A stretch of DNA of 43,004 bases, taken from positions 1 to 43,004 of IMG/VR virus record IMGVR_UViG_3300009168_000032; one strand, given 5' to 3'. This DNA comes from a virus. The notes under the pieces were generated by a model, which had not been told where the DNA came from, made no database searches, and saw only the letters and a list, made by a program, of their open reading frames with translations. Below, piece by piece: positions 7,472 through 15,061 of the stretch; position 1 is the stretch's first letter; every line of letters begins with the position of its first letter. A program made the translations under genes and the position numbers.

Positions 7472-7735
7472 GTAACCCTTTGTAACTCCTATTTATTCCT
7501 ATCAGTTACAAAATTCTCTTTTAGTTTCTAGGCTGTAACCGATGTAACCCTTGTAACCCTTATTTGAGTTAAGACTTGTGGTTTACTGACGTGCGTTCTC
7601 CCCTTGTTCCACAAAAATGAAAAGTGTTAGTTTCGCCGTAACCGGTTACAATCGGTTACAGCGGTTACACAAGGCATTCAAATACCACTTCCAACCTCGC
7701 TGCCGACCGGGCGCGCGTAACCCTTTACTGGGTTA
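7472..7735. repeat. Iteron-like array of GTAAC/GTTAC boxes (candidate replication origin)
   Basis: Twelve copies of the core GTAAC or its complement GTTAC, starting at 7472, 7482, 7505(inv), 7535, 7544, 7553, 7638, 7645(inv), 7655(inv), 7664(inv), 7716 and 7731(inv). Three left copies are spaced exactly 9 nt as TGTAACCGA/TGTAACCCT/TGTAACCCT. Two form the palindrome GTAACCGGTTAC (7638-7649), and two form GTAACCC/GGGTTAC inside the primase 3' end (7716-7735). Left copies point one way and the 7645-7664 group the other, around an AT-richer stretch of about 75 nt. It lies at the end of the Prim-Pol/helicase gene, which fits an initiator-binding origin or an operator. Confidence 0.75.
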
Positions 7736-9882
7736 CCATCAATTCGCACGAGTTTATTTTCCCATCCCAAAAGGCGCATAATCTCGGCCACGGCCATCGA
7801 ATGACCTCGATGCATTTGCCCTCCGGGGATGTTCAAAACCTTGGTAAAAATATCAACCGAAGACACCCTGTCCTCGAGCCCGACACGATGAATGACAAAC
7901 AGCCCCGTCCCGGCCGTGTAGCCAATCGTAGACGGGATCACGCACATGCTTGCCAACACTGCTTCCCAAGGGTGTGCCACCCGCCGCTCTTCTTGCTCGA
8001 TCGCCGCGGCGCCCCATAGATCCTCATCAAGCACCAAGCTCTCACCGGCGGTCTGCGCCGCGGCCGCCTCACCCCAGAGCTGCAGCCGCACCGCGCGTAG
8101 CGCCGCCAGGTCAATGCGCCGCTCCATGCGCAGCGGCCAAAAGCGACGATTGCCGGTCTGTGATTGCAGATACTTGTCGCTATTTGTCGTGCCGATCTCA
8201 ATCGAGTGGCGTGGCTGCTCAACCAAGAAATGCCCGTAGGCCGGCCGTGCCCGATCGACAGCGCGCGAGGCGTATGCTTTGACGGTCTCGACCTCGGCCT
8301 TCTTCATCCCCGCCAAGTCGGCATTCTCGTGGATCCAGATCCCGGCCAACTGCTCGACCACCTCGCGGCTGGCGTGCCCGATAATGCGCTCATCTGAAAA
8401 GTTACCCTCCCCGGCCAGGATCGCCCACGCACTCGACTTGTTCCACCCTTCTGGGCTCTCCAACACCAGGATGGTGTCAAACTTGCAGCCCGGGTTGCGC
8501 GCACGCGCAACGGCCGCAATCATCGTCTTACGTACGCATTGTGTATTCAGCCGCGTGTCAGGGCAGCCGAAATAGTCAACCGCCATACGATCAAGCCGTT
8601 TAACCCTGTCCCAGTTGGCTTCCGCGTCGGCCAGCATCTCGACGATTGGGTTAAACGGGTTCTCCACTGCCATTGTGGTGACAGCATCGCGCACATGCTT
8701 TTCAGTGAAGTCGCGCCCGTAGGTGTTTGAGACCCAGACCCGCAGCATCGCAATGCGGTGGTCGGTTACCTCGCCGCAGAACGGCGGCAGCACCCCGCCT
8801 GCCGGGCGTCCTAGGAACAGCTTGTTGTGGAAGACATCATGCACCGCCACAAAGCCACCGGCCTCGATGCCGAGCCGGGCGTTATGCAGTGAGGCGCGCG
8901 GACTGCCGTTAGGGTAGATCTCACGCCATTTCGGCGGCGCTGGTTTCATTTCGATCCCCGCCTCCGTCAGTCGTTCCCCTAATTTTTCAATGATGCCTGC
9001 CGGATCAGCATCTTTGGGGCAGTGCCATGATCCGCTTTCGTTATCGAACACCCCGACACAGCGCGCCAAGTAGCAATCGCCGACCCGACACCGAGTGCGA
9101 TTGGTGCCGCCGTCAATGAACGAGCCGGAGATCCGCAACTCACCTTGCGCCACATACAGACCTACCAGCTCGTCATAGTCGATCTGATCCGGGCCGCCGA
9201 ACACATCGAACCGGGTAGTATCGTCGATGTCGTAAATCACGCCCTTGTGCTCGCCGCTCTGCGGCGGCTGGGTTGGCATAAGGCCATACTCCAGCATGAT
9301 CGCCTCACAGGCATCGACCATGGCGCCGATGTCGGCGACCGGAAACGTAGGGAGATCGGCCGCGGGCACCTCAAGGATTGAGCGCCCTTGGTAGCCATAT
9401 TCGCGCCCTGGACTGTGCGCTCCATGCACGCCGACATAGCGTTTAGAATTAGTGGTGAAGATTTCGACCCGATGCCCCTTCAGGTCATCTGGCTCTTTTG
9501 GATTAAGGCAACGGCGCGTATTCAGGTAACGGTGCTCGGTCACCGCACGGCCGATCAGGGCCAATTTGGCCGTCCCGGAGTGACGCCGCAGGCAGGTGGC
9601 CATGAACACCGGCCAGTCCCGTTCCAGCATCGCCACGATGGCGTCGGCGATCGCCGCAATGCGCACGTCGATGTCGATTACGAGGAGGCCGCTGCCGTAC
9701 ATGCGCACCGCGGCGCTGCGCCCGGTCCAGCGCGCGATTGACGCTTCATCATTCGGGACTGTTGGCCAGTCCTTGAACGGCCTATTCTTGCCGAACACCA
9801 GGGGAATGACGTCGTAGCCGTTGGCTTTGATCTGCCGCCAGACGTCGCGATAAGCCTCGACGCGCTTGGGCTGTAGCATCAT
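7678..9882 (-). CDS. Prim-Pol / VapE-family replicative primase-helicase
   Basis: 734 residues. The N-terminal archaeo-eukaryotic primase (bifunctional primase-polymerase) domain shows the metal-binding LLVIDIDV (66-73), RRHSGTAKLAL (99-109) and HRVEIFTTN (137-145). A cysteine patch (C265, C270, C275, C288) follows. The C-terminal virulence-associated E (VapE/VirE) helicase-like ATPase has P-loop ESPEGWNKSS (475-484), the acidic WIHENADLAGMKKAEVETVK (516-535) and the sensor region TTNSDKYLQSQTGNRRFW. It should synthesise primers and unwind DNA at the fork. TAATG overlap with the zinc gene; GGGAGG lies only 2 nt before the first ATG and 5 nt before the second, so Met2 (9879) is the likelier start. 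Confidence 0.9.
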   Translation of the reverse strand: MMLQPKRVEAYRDVWRQIKANGYDVIPLVFGKNRPFKDWPTVPNDEASIARWTGRSAAVRMYGSGLLVIDIDVRIAAIADAIVAMLERDWPVFMATCLRRHSGTAKLALIGRAVTEHRYLNTRRCLNPKEPDDLKGHRVEIFTTNSKRYVGVHGAHSPGREYGYQGRSILEVPAADLPTFPVADIGAMVDACEAIMLEYGLMPTQPPQSGEHKGVIYDIDDTTRFDVFGGPDQIDYDELVGLYVAQGELRISGSFIDGGTNRTRCRVGDCYLARCVGVFDNESGSWHCPKDADPAGIIEKLGERLTEAGIEMKPAPPKWREIYPNGSPRASLHNARLGIEAGGFVAVHDVFHNKLFLGRPAGGVLPPFCGEVTDHRIAMLRVWVSNTYGRDFTEKHVRDAVTTMAVENPFNPIVEMLADAEANWDRVKRLDRMAVDYFGCPDTRLNTQCVRKTMIAAVARARNPGCKFDTILVLESPEGWNKSSAWAILAGEGNFSDERIIGHASREVVEQLAGIWIHENADLAGMKKAEVETVKAYASRAVDRARPAYGHFLVEQPRHSIEIGTTNSDKYLQSQTGNRRFWPLRMERRIDLAALRAVRLQLWGEAAAAQTAGESLVLDEDLWGAAAIEQEERRVAHPWEAVLASMCVIPSTIGYTAGTGLFVIHRVGLEDRVSSVDIFTKVLNIPGGQMHRGHSMAVAEIMRLLGWENKLVRIDGNPVKGYARPVGSEVGSGI

Positions 9883-10172
9883 TACCTCCCTGCGCGGCGA
9901 CGAAATGTTTCTTCTGCTCTGTGATCGTCTTGTCGCTGTGCTGGGGTGCGTAGGTCACCTGACCAGGATACGCATTCCCAGTCTTTACCGGCCACAAACC
10001 TCAACGTAGGCTTTGCGTCGCAGTTATAACAACGAAAGTGCACAGCAACGAAATTATCGTCGATCGTCGAGCCGGTCAGGAGTAGATAAAAGTCTGTACA
10101 CACCGGACACCGCAGCTTGTAGATAGCGGGGGATTGATTTTCGATGTAAAGATCGGCACATTCCGTGGCCAT
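9882..10172 (-). CDS. Zinc-ribbon protein (96 aa)
   Basis: Two CxxC pairs, CPVC (about residues 19-22) and CYNC (about 48-51), are 25 residues apart and make a zinc ribbon. An Arg-rich tail (RAEETFRRRAGR) follows. AAGGAG lies 9 nt before the ATG and the stop overlaps the primase start. It probably binds DNA or RNA as an accessory of the primase-helicase; that role is inferred from position. Confidence 0.7.
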   Translation of the reverse strand: MATECADLYIENQSPAIYKLRCPVCTDFYLLLTGSTIDDNFVAVHFRCYNCDAKPTLRFVAGKDWECVSWSGDLRTPAQRQDDHRAEETFRRRAGR

Positions 10173-10199
10173 AGGTCTGGCTCCTTCTGCAACAAGGGT

Positions 10200-10532
10200 T
10201 CAGATTGGGCCGTGAGCGGTGACACGCTCCGGCCCTTCTTTTTGACTCAGCAACGCGACAATATCCTCGCGACTTCGCACAACGCAAGCCTCTACGCCTA
10301 GTCGGACAAATATGTCTCGGTACTCCCCTTGGTGCGGCGACATTCGCCCGCCCTTTGGGCGCTTAATCTCGGCAAAAATAATCCGTCCGCCCGGTAAAAT
10401 AATAAGCCGGTCGAAAAATCCGCGCTTGCCGACACACATAACTTTCTCACACACCCCGCCACGTTCGTGCACGGCCGCGATCAACTGTTGCTCGATCGCA
10501 CTCTCCTTGACACTCGATGGCTTTTTTGCCAC
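10200..10532 (-). CDS. VRR-NUC domain nuclease
   Basis: A 110-residue virus-type replication-repair nuclease of the PD-(D/E)XK superfamily, acting on branched replication or packaging intermediates. Catalytic elements visible: the N-terminal helix Glu (KESAIEQQLIAAV), the Asp in GKRGFFDRLIILPGG, and E-x-K in IIFAEIKRPKGG, followed by SPHQGEYRDIF. Start taken at the GTG 10532-10530 (VAKKPSS) with AAGG upstream. A longer frame to 10592 would run into the start of the divergent plus-strand operon. Single-domain VRR-NUC proteins of about 100-150 aa are typical of phages. Confidence 0.85.
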   Translation of the reverse strand: MAKKPSSVKESAIEQQLIAAVHERGGVCEKVMCVGKRGFFDRLIILPGGRIIFAEIKRPKGGRMSPHQGEYRDIFVRLGVEACVVRSREDIVALLSQKEGPERVTAHGPI

Positions 10533-10572
10533 GCTGGGCGCCTTGTCTAGGTGAAAAAGTGTAGAGGTGAAG

Positions 10573-11847
10573 ATGGCGAAGCACTCAAGCATCGTCGGTG
10601 GCTCGAATGCCGGCCGACTCCTGAACTGCCCGGCAAGCTATCAGGCAATCCTCGCGCTGCCACCCTCCACAGACGTATCATCCGATTATGCCGAAGAAGG
10701 CACCGCCATGCATGCGGTGATGGACGCACTGATGCGTGTGCGCGATCAGGGCGCCAAGCCCGCCGAGCTGCCCGGCATTGCCCGCTCGTGGGTGACCAAC
10801 ACCTTCCACGACCGCAAACTCGACTACGATCACGTCGATGCCATGATCGTACCCGCGCTCGAGCACCTTGCCGCGTTGGAGGCGGCCTACGGTGGCGGCT
10901 TTCGCGTCGTGGGTGTCGAGGAAAGGGTCAAGTTCCCCCGTCTTGCTGGCGCCTTCGGTACCATCGACCTGGTGCTGTGCAGCGGCACCGCCGTGCTGTT
11001 CGTCGACTGGAAATTTGGTGCCGGCGTTGGCGTCCAGATGGTCTATCCCGCCGATGGCGGGACGATCGTCAACCCGCAAATGATGTTCTATATCGCCGCC
11101 GCCAAGGCAACGCATCCGAGCTGGTTTAGCGGGGGCGTCGGCGTTATCGGCGCGATCATCCAACCGCGCGGAGCCGAGCCGCTCACTCACACGACGATCG
11201 AACGCAAAGAGATCCGCCACTTTGTCGACGACGTCGAGAATGCCGTGTTGCTCGCAATCGGCCGTGATCCGCCGCGGGTGCGCGGTGAGCACTGTCGCTT
11301 TGCGCCCTGCAAGGTGGCCTGCCCGCTCTGGACCGGACCGCTACTCGACCTCTCCGCACTCGGCCCGACCCCGGCGCGCGAAATGAACGCGCGGCCGGGC
11401 ATTCCCTCTGCGTATGGCGCCTACCTTGCGCGCGCCAAGGTGCTAGTCGACAGCCTGGTGATGCTCAAGGCCGACATCGACAAACAGATGCACGCCTACC
11501 TCGAGGCCGGCGGCGTGATCCCGGGCTGGCGGCTGAAAGCCAAGGCCAAACAGCGCCAGTGGGTCGACGAGCAGACCGTCCATAAGGAGCTGCGCGCGCT
11601 CGGCTTCATCGATGCCGAGATCTGGCAGAACAAGCTGCAAACCTTCCAAGTCGTTGACGCGGTCGCCAAGCGGCGCGGGGTTGAGATCCCCGACCACCTG
11701 CGCGTCGCACCGGCGACCACCGAGACCACGATCGCCAGCACGGCTGACCCCGCTCCCGTGGTCGAGCCGCACGTCGCGATCGAACAGTTCCGCGCAGCGC
11801 TGGCCGCGTTGCCAGGAAACTCACCCGCCGTCCGGCTGGTGAAATAG
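10573..11847 (+). CDS. Cas4/RecB-like PD-(D/E)XK nuclease, DUF2800 family
   Basis: 424 residues from the ATG at 10573 with GAGG 5 nt upstream. Pattern HSSIVGGSNAGRLLNCPASY (one Cys) at the N terminus, the catalytic GAFGTIDLVLCS...LFVDWKFGAG (Asp plus D-x-K) in the centre, and three clustered cysteines HCRFAPCKVACPLW. This four-cysteine layout is that of Cas4/AddB-type Fe-S nucleases. The DUF2800 family typically sits with DUF2815, family A polymerase, VapE, VRR-NUC and SNF2 helicase genes, as here. Likely end-processing nuclease in recombination-dependent replication. The C-terminal 130 residues are helical and less conserved. Confidence 0.85.
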   Translation: MAKHSSIVGGSNAGRLLNCPASYQAILALPPSTDVSSDYAEEGTAMHAVMDALMRVRDQGAKPAELPGIARSWVTNTFHDRKLDYDHVDAMIVPALEHLAALEAAYGGGFRVVGVEERVKFPRLAGAFGTIDLVLCSGTAVLFVDWKFGAGVGVQMVYPADGGTIVNPQMMFYIAAAKATHPSWFSGGVGVIGAIIQPRGAEPLTHTTIERKEIRHFVDDVENAVLLAIGRDPPRVRGEHCRFAPCKVACPLWTGPLLDLSALGPTPAREMNARPGIPSAYGAYLARAKVLVDSLVMLKADIDKQMHAYLEAGGVIPGWRLKAKAKQRQWVDEQTVHKELRALGFIDAEIWQNKLQTFQVVDAVAKRRGVEIPDHLRVAPATTETTIASTADPAPVVEPHVAIEQFRAALAALPGNSPAVRLVK

Positions 11848-11874
11848 CCAACAGGTGAACAGGAGAAGATCCAA

Positions 11875-12636
11875 ATGGCGAATAACGGTAATGCGCTCGC
11901 ACTGCCCGACGACTACGCCGCCCAGCTGATGGCCGGCATCGCGCAGTCGCGGGCGGCAACTAAAATCTCAGGCTTTGGCGGCAAGGACCTACTGCGGCTC
12001 GACGCGGCCGGTGCCGGCTGGGTGTTCGGACAGAACGCCGAGGAGGTACAGAAGGGCTCGCGTTGGGCGATCAATATCCGCTCGATCATGCACGGCTGGA
12101 ACTGCTGGGTCGACCGCGGCAAGAAGAACGAGCTGGCGCTTGACGACATGGTGCCGGTGACCCAGGCCAAGTCACCCAAGCCCGAGCCGATCGAGGGTTT
12201 TGAGTGTAAGGATACTCGCTCGTTTGACCTCAAGTGCCTCGACGGCTCCGACAAAGACCTCGAGCTGCACTTTAAGAACGGCTCCGACGGCACCATTCGC
12301 GCCGTCGATGCCCTGCTGGCCAAGATCTACAATCAGGTCGCGGTGGACAAAGTCTTTGTCTGCCCGGTCGTGACGCTTGACCAGGAGGACTACCTGCACC
12401 CGAAGTACAATAAGCGCATCTACAAGCCGGTCTTTAACCTGGTGGGCTGGGCCGACATGCACGGCAACCTGGCCGGCGCGGCACAGCCGACCTTGCCCCC
12501 GGAAACGAAAGCCGAACCTGCCAAGCCCGCCAAACCGTCCCTGGAGGCCGTCCAGGGCGCCGCTCAGCCGCTGGCTGAGCCGGTCAGTACGGTACAGGCC
12601 CGCGTCGGCCAACGCCGCCGTCCACCGGTCCGCTAA
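11875..12636 (+). CDS. Putative single-stranded DNA-binding protein (replication operon)
   Basis: 253 residues between the DUF2800-type nuclease and DNA polymerase, the slot where related modules carry an ssDNA-binding (DUF2815) protein. Predicted mostly beta, with FVCPVVTLDQEDYLHPKYNKRIYKPVFNLVGW at about residues 160-192. The C-terminal 55 residues are Ala/Pro-rich and end in basic RRRPPVR rather than the acidic tip of host SSB. AGGAG lies about 8 nt before the ATG. Assignment rests on operon position and general look, not on a recognised motif. Confidence 0.55.
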   Translation: MANNGNALALPDDYAAQLMAGIAQSRAATKISGFGGKDLLRLDAAGAGWVFGQNAEEVQKGSRWAINIRSIMHGWNCWVDRGKKNELALDDMVPVTQAKSPKPEPIEGFECKDTRSFDLKCLDGSDKDLELHFKNGSDGTIRAVDALLAKIYNQVAVDKVFVCPVVTLDQEDYLHPKYNKRIYKPVFNLVGWADMHGNLAGAAQPTLPPETKAEPAKPAKPSLEAVQGAAQPLAEPVSTVQARVGQRRRPPVR

Positions 12637-12646
12637 GCCAAAAAGT

Positions 12647-12679
12647 CTAGACCCCCTCCGAAATCGAGAGGGGGTCTAG
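12647..12679 (+). terminator. Strong hairpin after the putative ssDNA-binding gene
   Basis: Perfect 12-bp inverted repeat, CTAGACCCCCTC (12647-12658) and GAGGGGGTCTAG (12668-12679), 9-nt loop, 10 nt after the stop. Only a weak T stretch follows (CTTT), so it may be a partial terminator that lowers polymerase expression or a stabilising 3' end. AAAA precedes the left arm, which would act as a U run on the minus strand. Confidence 0.65.
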
Positions 12680-12684
12680 GCTTT

Positions 12685-12719
12685 CCGAGAAGTACCGAGA
12701 AGTACCGAGAAGTACCGAG
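12685..12719. repeat. Tandem 10-bp repeat, 3.5 copies
   Basis: CCGAGAAGTA at 12685, 12695 and 12705, then partial CCGAG at 12715. The period of one helical turn, directly after the hairpin and about 35 nt before the DNA polymerase ATG, suggests a protein-binding operator or simple replication slippage. Confidence 0.85.
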
Positions 12720-12752
12720 CGAATTAACCCTCTAAGCAGGAGCAGCCAACGC

Positions 12753-14894
12753 ATGCTCGCCCCCGATCGTATGCCCGGCGCCACCTTCGCGCTGGACGAC
12801 ATTGGCTTTATCGACTTTGAAACGCGCTCCCTCGTCGACCTCAAGGCCGCCGGGGCCTACCGTTACGCCACGGAAGGCCACGCGGTTGTACTCGCCTACG
12901 CCATTGGCGATCGCCCTGTCGCAGTCGTGTCTGCCGCGGGCGACCCGCTGAGCTGGGAGGACATACCTGCCGAGGTGCGCGCGCACCACGCGCGGGTCGC
13001 GGCTGGCACGGCCACCTGGGCGGCCTGGAACGCCGCCTTCGACAAGGCAATCTGGAATTACGGAACCGACGATTTCCCGGTGATGGAGCCTTGGCACGTC
13101 ATCGACGTGATGGCGCAGGCGGCCGCGGCCGGCCTCCCCCCGGATTTGTCCGCGGCAGCACGTTTCGTGAACGGCGAGCGTAAAGGAGAAAAAGGTCGGG
13201 AATTGATCCGACTTTTCTCCATGAGTACCAGCACGGGTACACCACAAAGCCACCCGGCAGAGTGGCAAGAGTTTCTGCGCTATGCCGGTCAGGACATCGC
13301 CGCCATGCGCGCGGTGTTTCTCAACACCCGCCAGCTGCCGCGCGCGGAGTGGCGCGAGTACTGGGCGATGGAGGCGATCAACGAGCGCGGGGTGGCGATC
13401 GACGTGGCCATGGTTTCGCATGCTGCGAAACTGGCGGAAGAAGACAAGTCGCGGTCACGGTCAGAATTGGTCAAGTTGACCAACGGTGAGGTGACCACGG
13501 TCGACCAGGTCAAGCGCATGGTCGGCTGGCTGCAGGCGCGCCTCCCTGCCGAGGGGCGCGAGATGCTGGTCAAGCGCGCCGAAGAAGTCGACGAGGACGG
13601 CGTGGTCACCAAGGTGGCCAAGCACGAGCTGACCCGGCGCAAGGTGGAGCGGCTGATCGCGTTCTGTTCGCGGGCGCCAATACCCCCGGAATTGACGCCC
13701 GTCCTGCGCCTCTTGCAAATCCGCCTCTACGGCGGGTCGAAGACCCCGCAAAAGTTCGCCAAGATGCTCAGCAGCCACGTCGACGGCGTGCTGTTTGGCC
13801 AGTACGTGTTCAACGGCGCCGGCCAGACCGGCCGCGCCTCGAGCCGCGGCGTGCAGGTGCATAACCTGGCGCGCGACACGCTGGAGAACGAACACGGAAC
13901 GATCGAGGCGCTACTGTCCCTATGCTCCTATGCCGACCTGGCGGCGCTTTCGGACACGCCGGTCGCAAGAATTTTATCGCTGCTGATCCGCCCCGCCTTC
14001 GTCGCACCCGAGGGCCGCACCTTCGTGTGGTCGGACTGGAGCCAGATCGAGGCGCGCGTACTCCCCTGGCTGTGCGACCACTTCCCCGGCGCCCGGGTTC
14101 GGCTGCAGATCTTCCGCGACGTCGACGCCGACCCCAAGAATGTGCCGGACCTCTACACCCGCACGGCTGCCACCCTGTCGCGAGTGCCGATCGAGGCCGT
14201 GACCAAGCCAATGCGCCAGCGCGGCAAGGTCGCCGAGCTCGCGCTCGGGTTCTGTGGTGGTGTCGGCGCCCTGCAGAACATGGCCGCGGCTTACGGGCTG
14301 CATCTGTCCGACGAGGACGCGCGCCGCACCGTCGACGACTGGCGCGCCGCCAATCCGTGGTCAAAGGACTTCTCGCGCGAGCTGTGGGACGCCATGCTGC
14401 GCGCGCATGGCTTGCCCGGGCACCACTTCCTGGCCGGCCGCGTCGCCTTCACGTTCCTCCCCGACTACCTCGGCGGCTCGCTGATGGTCACCCTGCCTTC
14501 GCACCGTGTGCTGACGTATCGGCGACTGCGCTGGGAGGACCTCGACGTGCTCGACGACGACGGCAATCCGACCGGCGAGAAGAAGCGCGAGATGACCTTC
14601 GCGCGCGGTCACGGCCGGGTGAAGCTGTGGCCCGGCCTGTTCGTCGAGAACGTCACCCAGGCGGTGGCGGCGGACGTCCTGCGCGGCACGCTGGTACGGC
14701 TCGAGGAGAGCGGCGCCTTCGACGTGCGCCTGCACACCCACGACGAGATCTTGGTCGAGTGCCCGGAGGAGGCGGCGGACACGGTGTCCGCCCAACTGCG
14801 CGCGATCATGCAGCAGGGGTTTGACTGGTCGAATGGCCTGCCGATCATGTCGGAGGAGACTGTCAGTCCGTACTACACCAAGGCCAAGGAGTGA
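12753..14894 (+). CDS. polA: Family A DNA polymerase
   Basis: 713 residues; replicates the phage genome. The N-terminal 3'-5' exonuclease has DFETRS (21-26, D21/E23) and Y177...D181 (RYAGQD). Polymerase motif A is SDWSQIEARVLPWL (427-440), motif B RQRGKVAELALGFCGG (488-503) and motif C RLHTHDEILVE (659-669) with D664 catalytic. The thumb region is short, as in phage-type enzymes. AGGAG lies 10 nt before the ATG; a second ATG at 12771 is possible. The exonuclease residues appear intact, so proofreading is expected. Confidence 0.95.
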   Translation: MLAPDRMPGATFALDDIGFIDFETRSLVDLKAAGAYRYATEGHAVVLAYAIGDRPVAVVSAAGDPLSWEDIPAEVRAHHARVAAGTATWAAWNAAFDKAIWNYGTDDFPVMEPWHVIDVMAQAAAAGLPPDLSAAARFVNGERKGEKGRELIRLFSMSTSTGTPQSHPAEWQEFLRYAGQDIAAMRAVFLNTRQLPRAEWREYWAMEAINERGVAIDVAMVSHAAKLAEEDKSRSRSELVKLTNGEVTTVDQVKRMVGWLQARLPAEGREMLVKRAEEVDEDGVVTKVAKHELTRRKVERLIAFCSRAPIPPELTPVLRLLQIRLYGGSKTPQKFAKMLSSHVDGVLFGQYVFNGAGQTGRASSRGVQVHNLARDTLENEHGTIEALLSLCSYADLAALSDTPVARILSLLIRPAFVAPEGRTFVWSDWSQIEARVLPWLCDHFPGARVRLQIFRDVDADPKNVPDLYTRTAATLSRVPIEAVTKPMRQRGKVAELALGFCGGVGALQNMAAAYGLHLSDEDARRTVDDWRAANPWSKDFSRELWDAMLRAHGLPGHHFLAGRVAFTFLPDYLGGSLMVTLPSHRVLTYRRLRWEDLDVLDDDGNPTGEKKREMTFARGHGRVKLWPGLFVENVTQAVAADVLRGTLVRLEESGAFDVRLHTHDEILVECPEEAADTVSAQLRAIMQQGFDWSNGLPIMSEETVSPYYTKAKE

Positions 14895-14896
14895 TC

Positions 14897-15061
14897 ATGA
14901 CCCACGATCAAGTCGAAAAGCTGCTGGAACTGCTGGCCAGCATCGATACGTCACTGGCCGTGATGGCGGACTACACCGAAAAGATGGCGCTTTGTTTTGA
15001 GGAGACGACATACCTGGACGACGACGGCAAGCGCTACATCAGAGTGGCGAGCTACACATGA
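14897..15061 (+). CDS. Small acidic protein between polymerase and helicase (54 aa)
   Basis: ATG 2 nt after the polymerase stop; its TGA overlaps the helicase ATG (ATGA at 15058-15061). Helical HDQVEKLLELLASIDTSLAV then acidic YLDDDGKRYIRVASYT. Too short for domain assignment. Spacing leaves little doubt that it is translated; probably a replication accessory or simple coupling peptide. Confidence 0.65.
   Translation: MTHDQVEKLLELLASIDTSLAVMADYTEKMALCFEETTYLDDDGKRYIRVASYT

Noticed and set aside
10507-10512. TTGACA as -35 of a promoter for the plus replication operon
   Set aside because: No acceptable -10 hexamer at 16-18 nt; kept only as a remark under the replication finding.
13922-14824. 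Second plus-strand frame (300 aa) inside DNA polymerase
   Set aside because: Out-of-frame Arg/Pro-rich shadow; polymerase motifs A, B and C all lie in the main frame.
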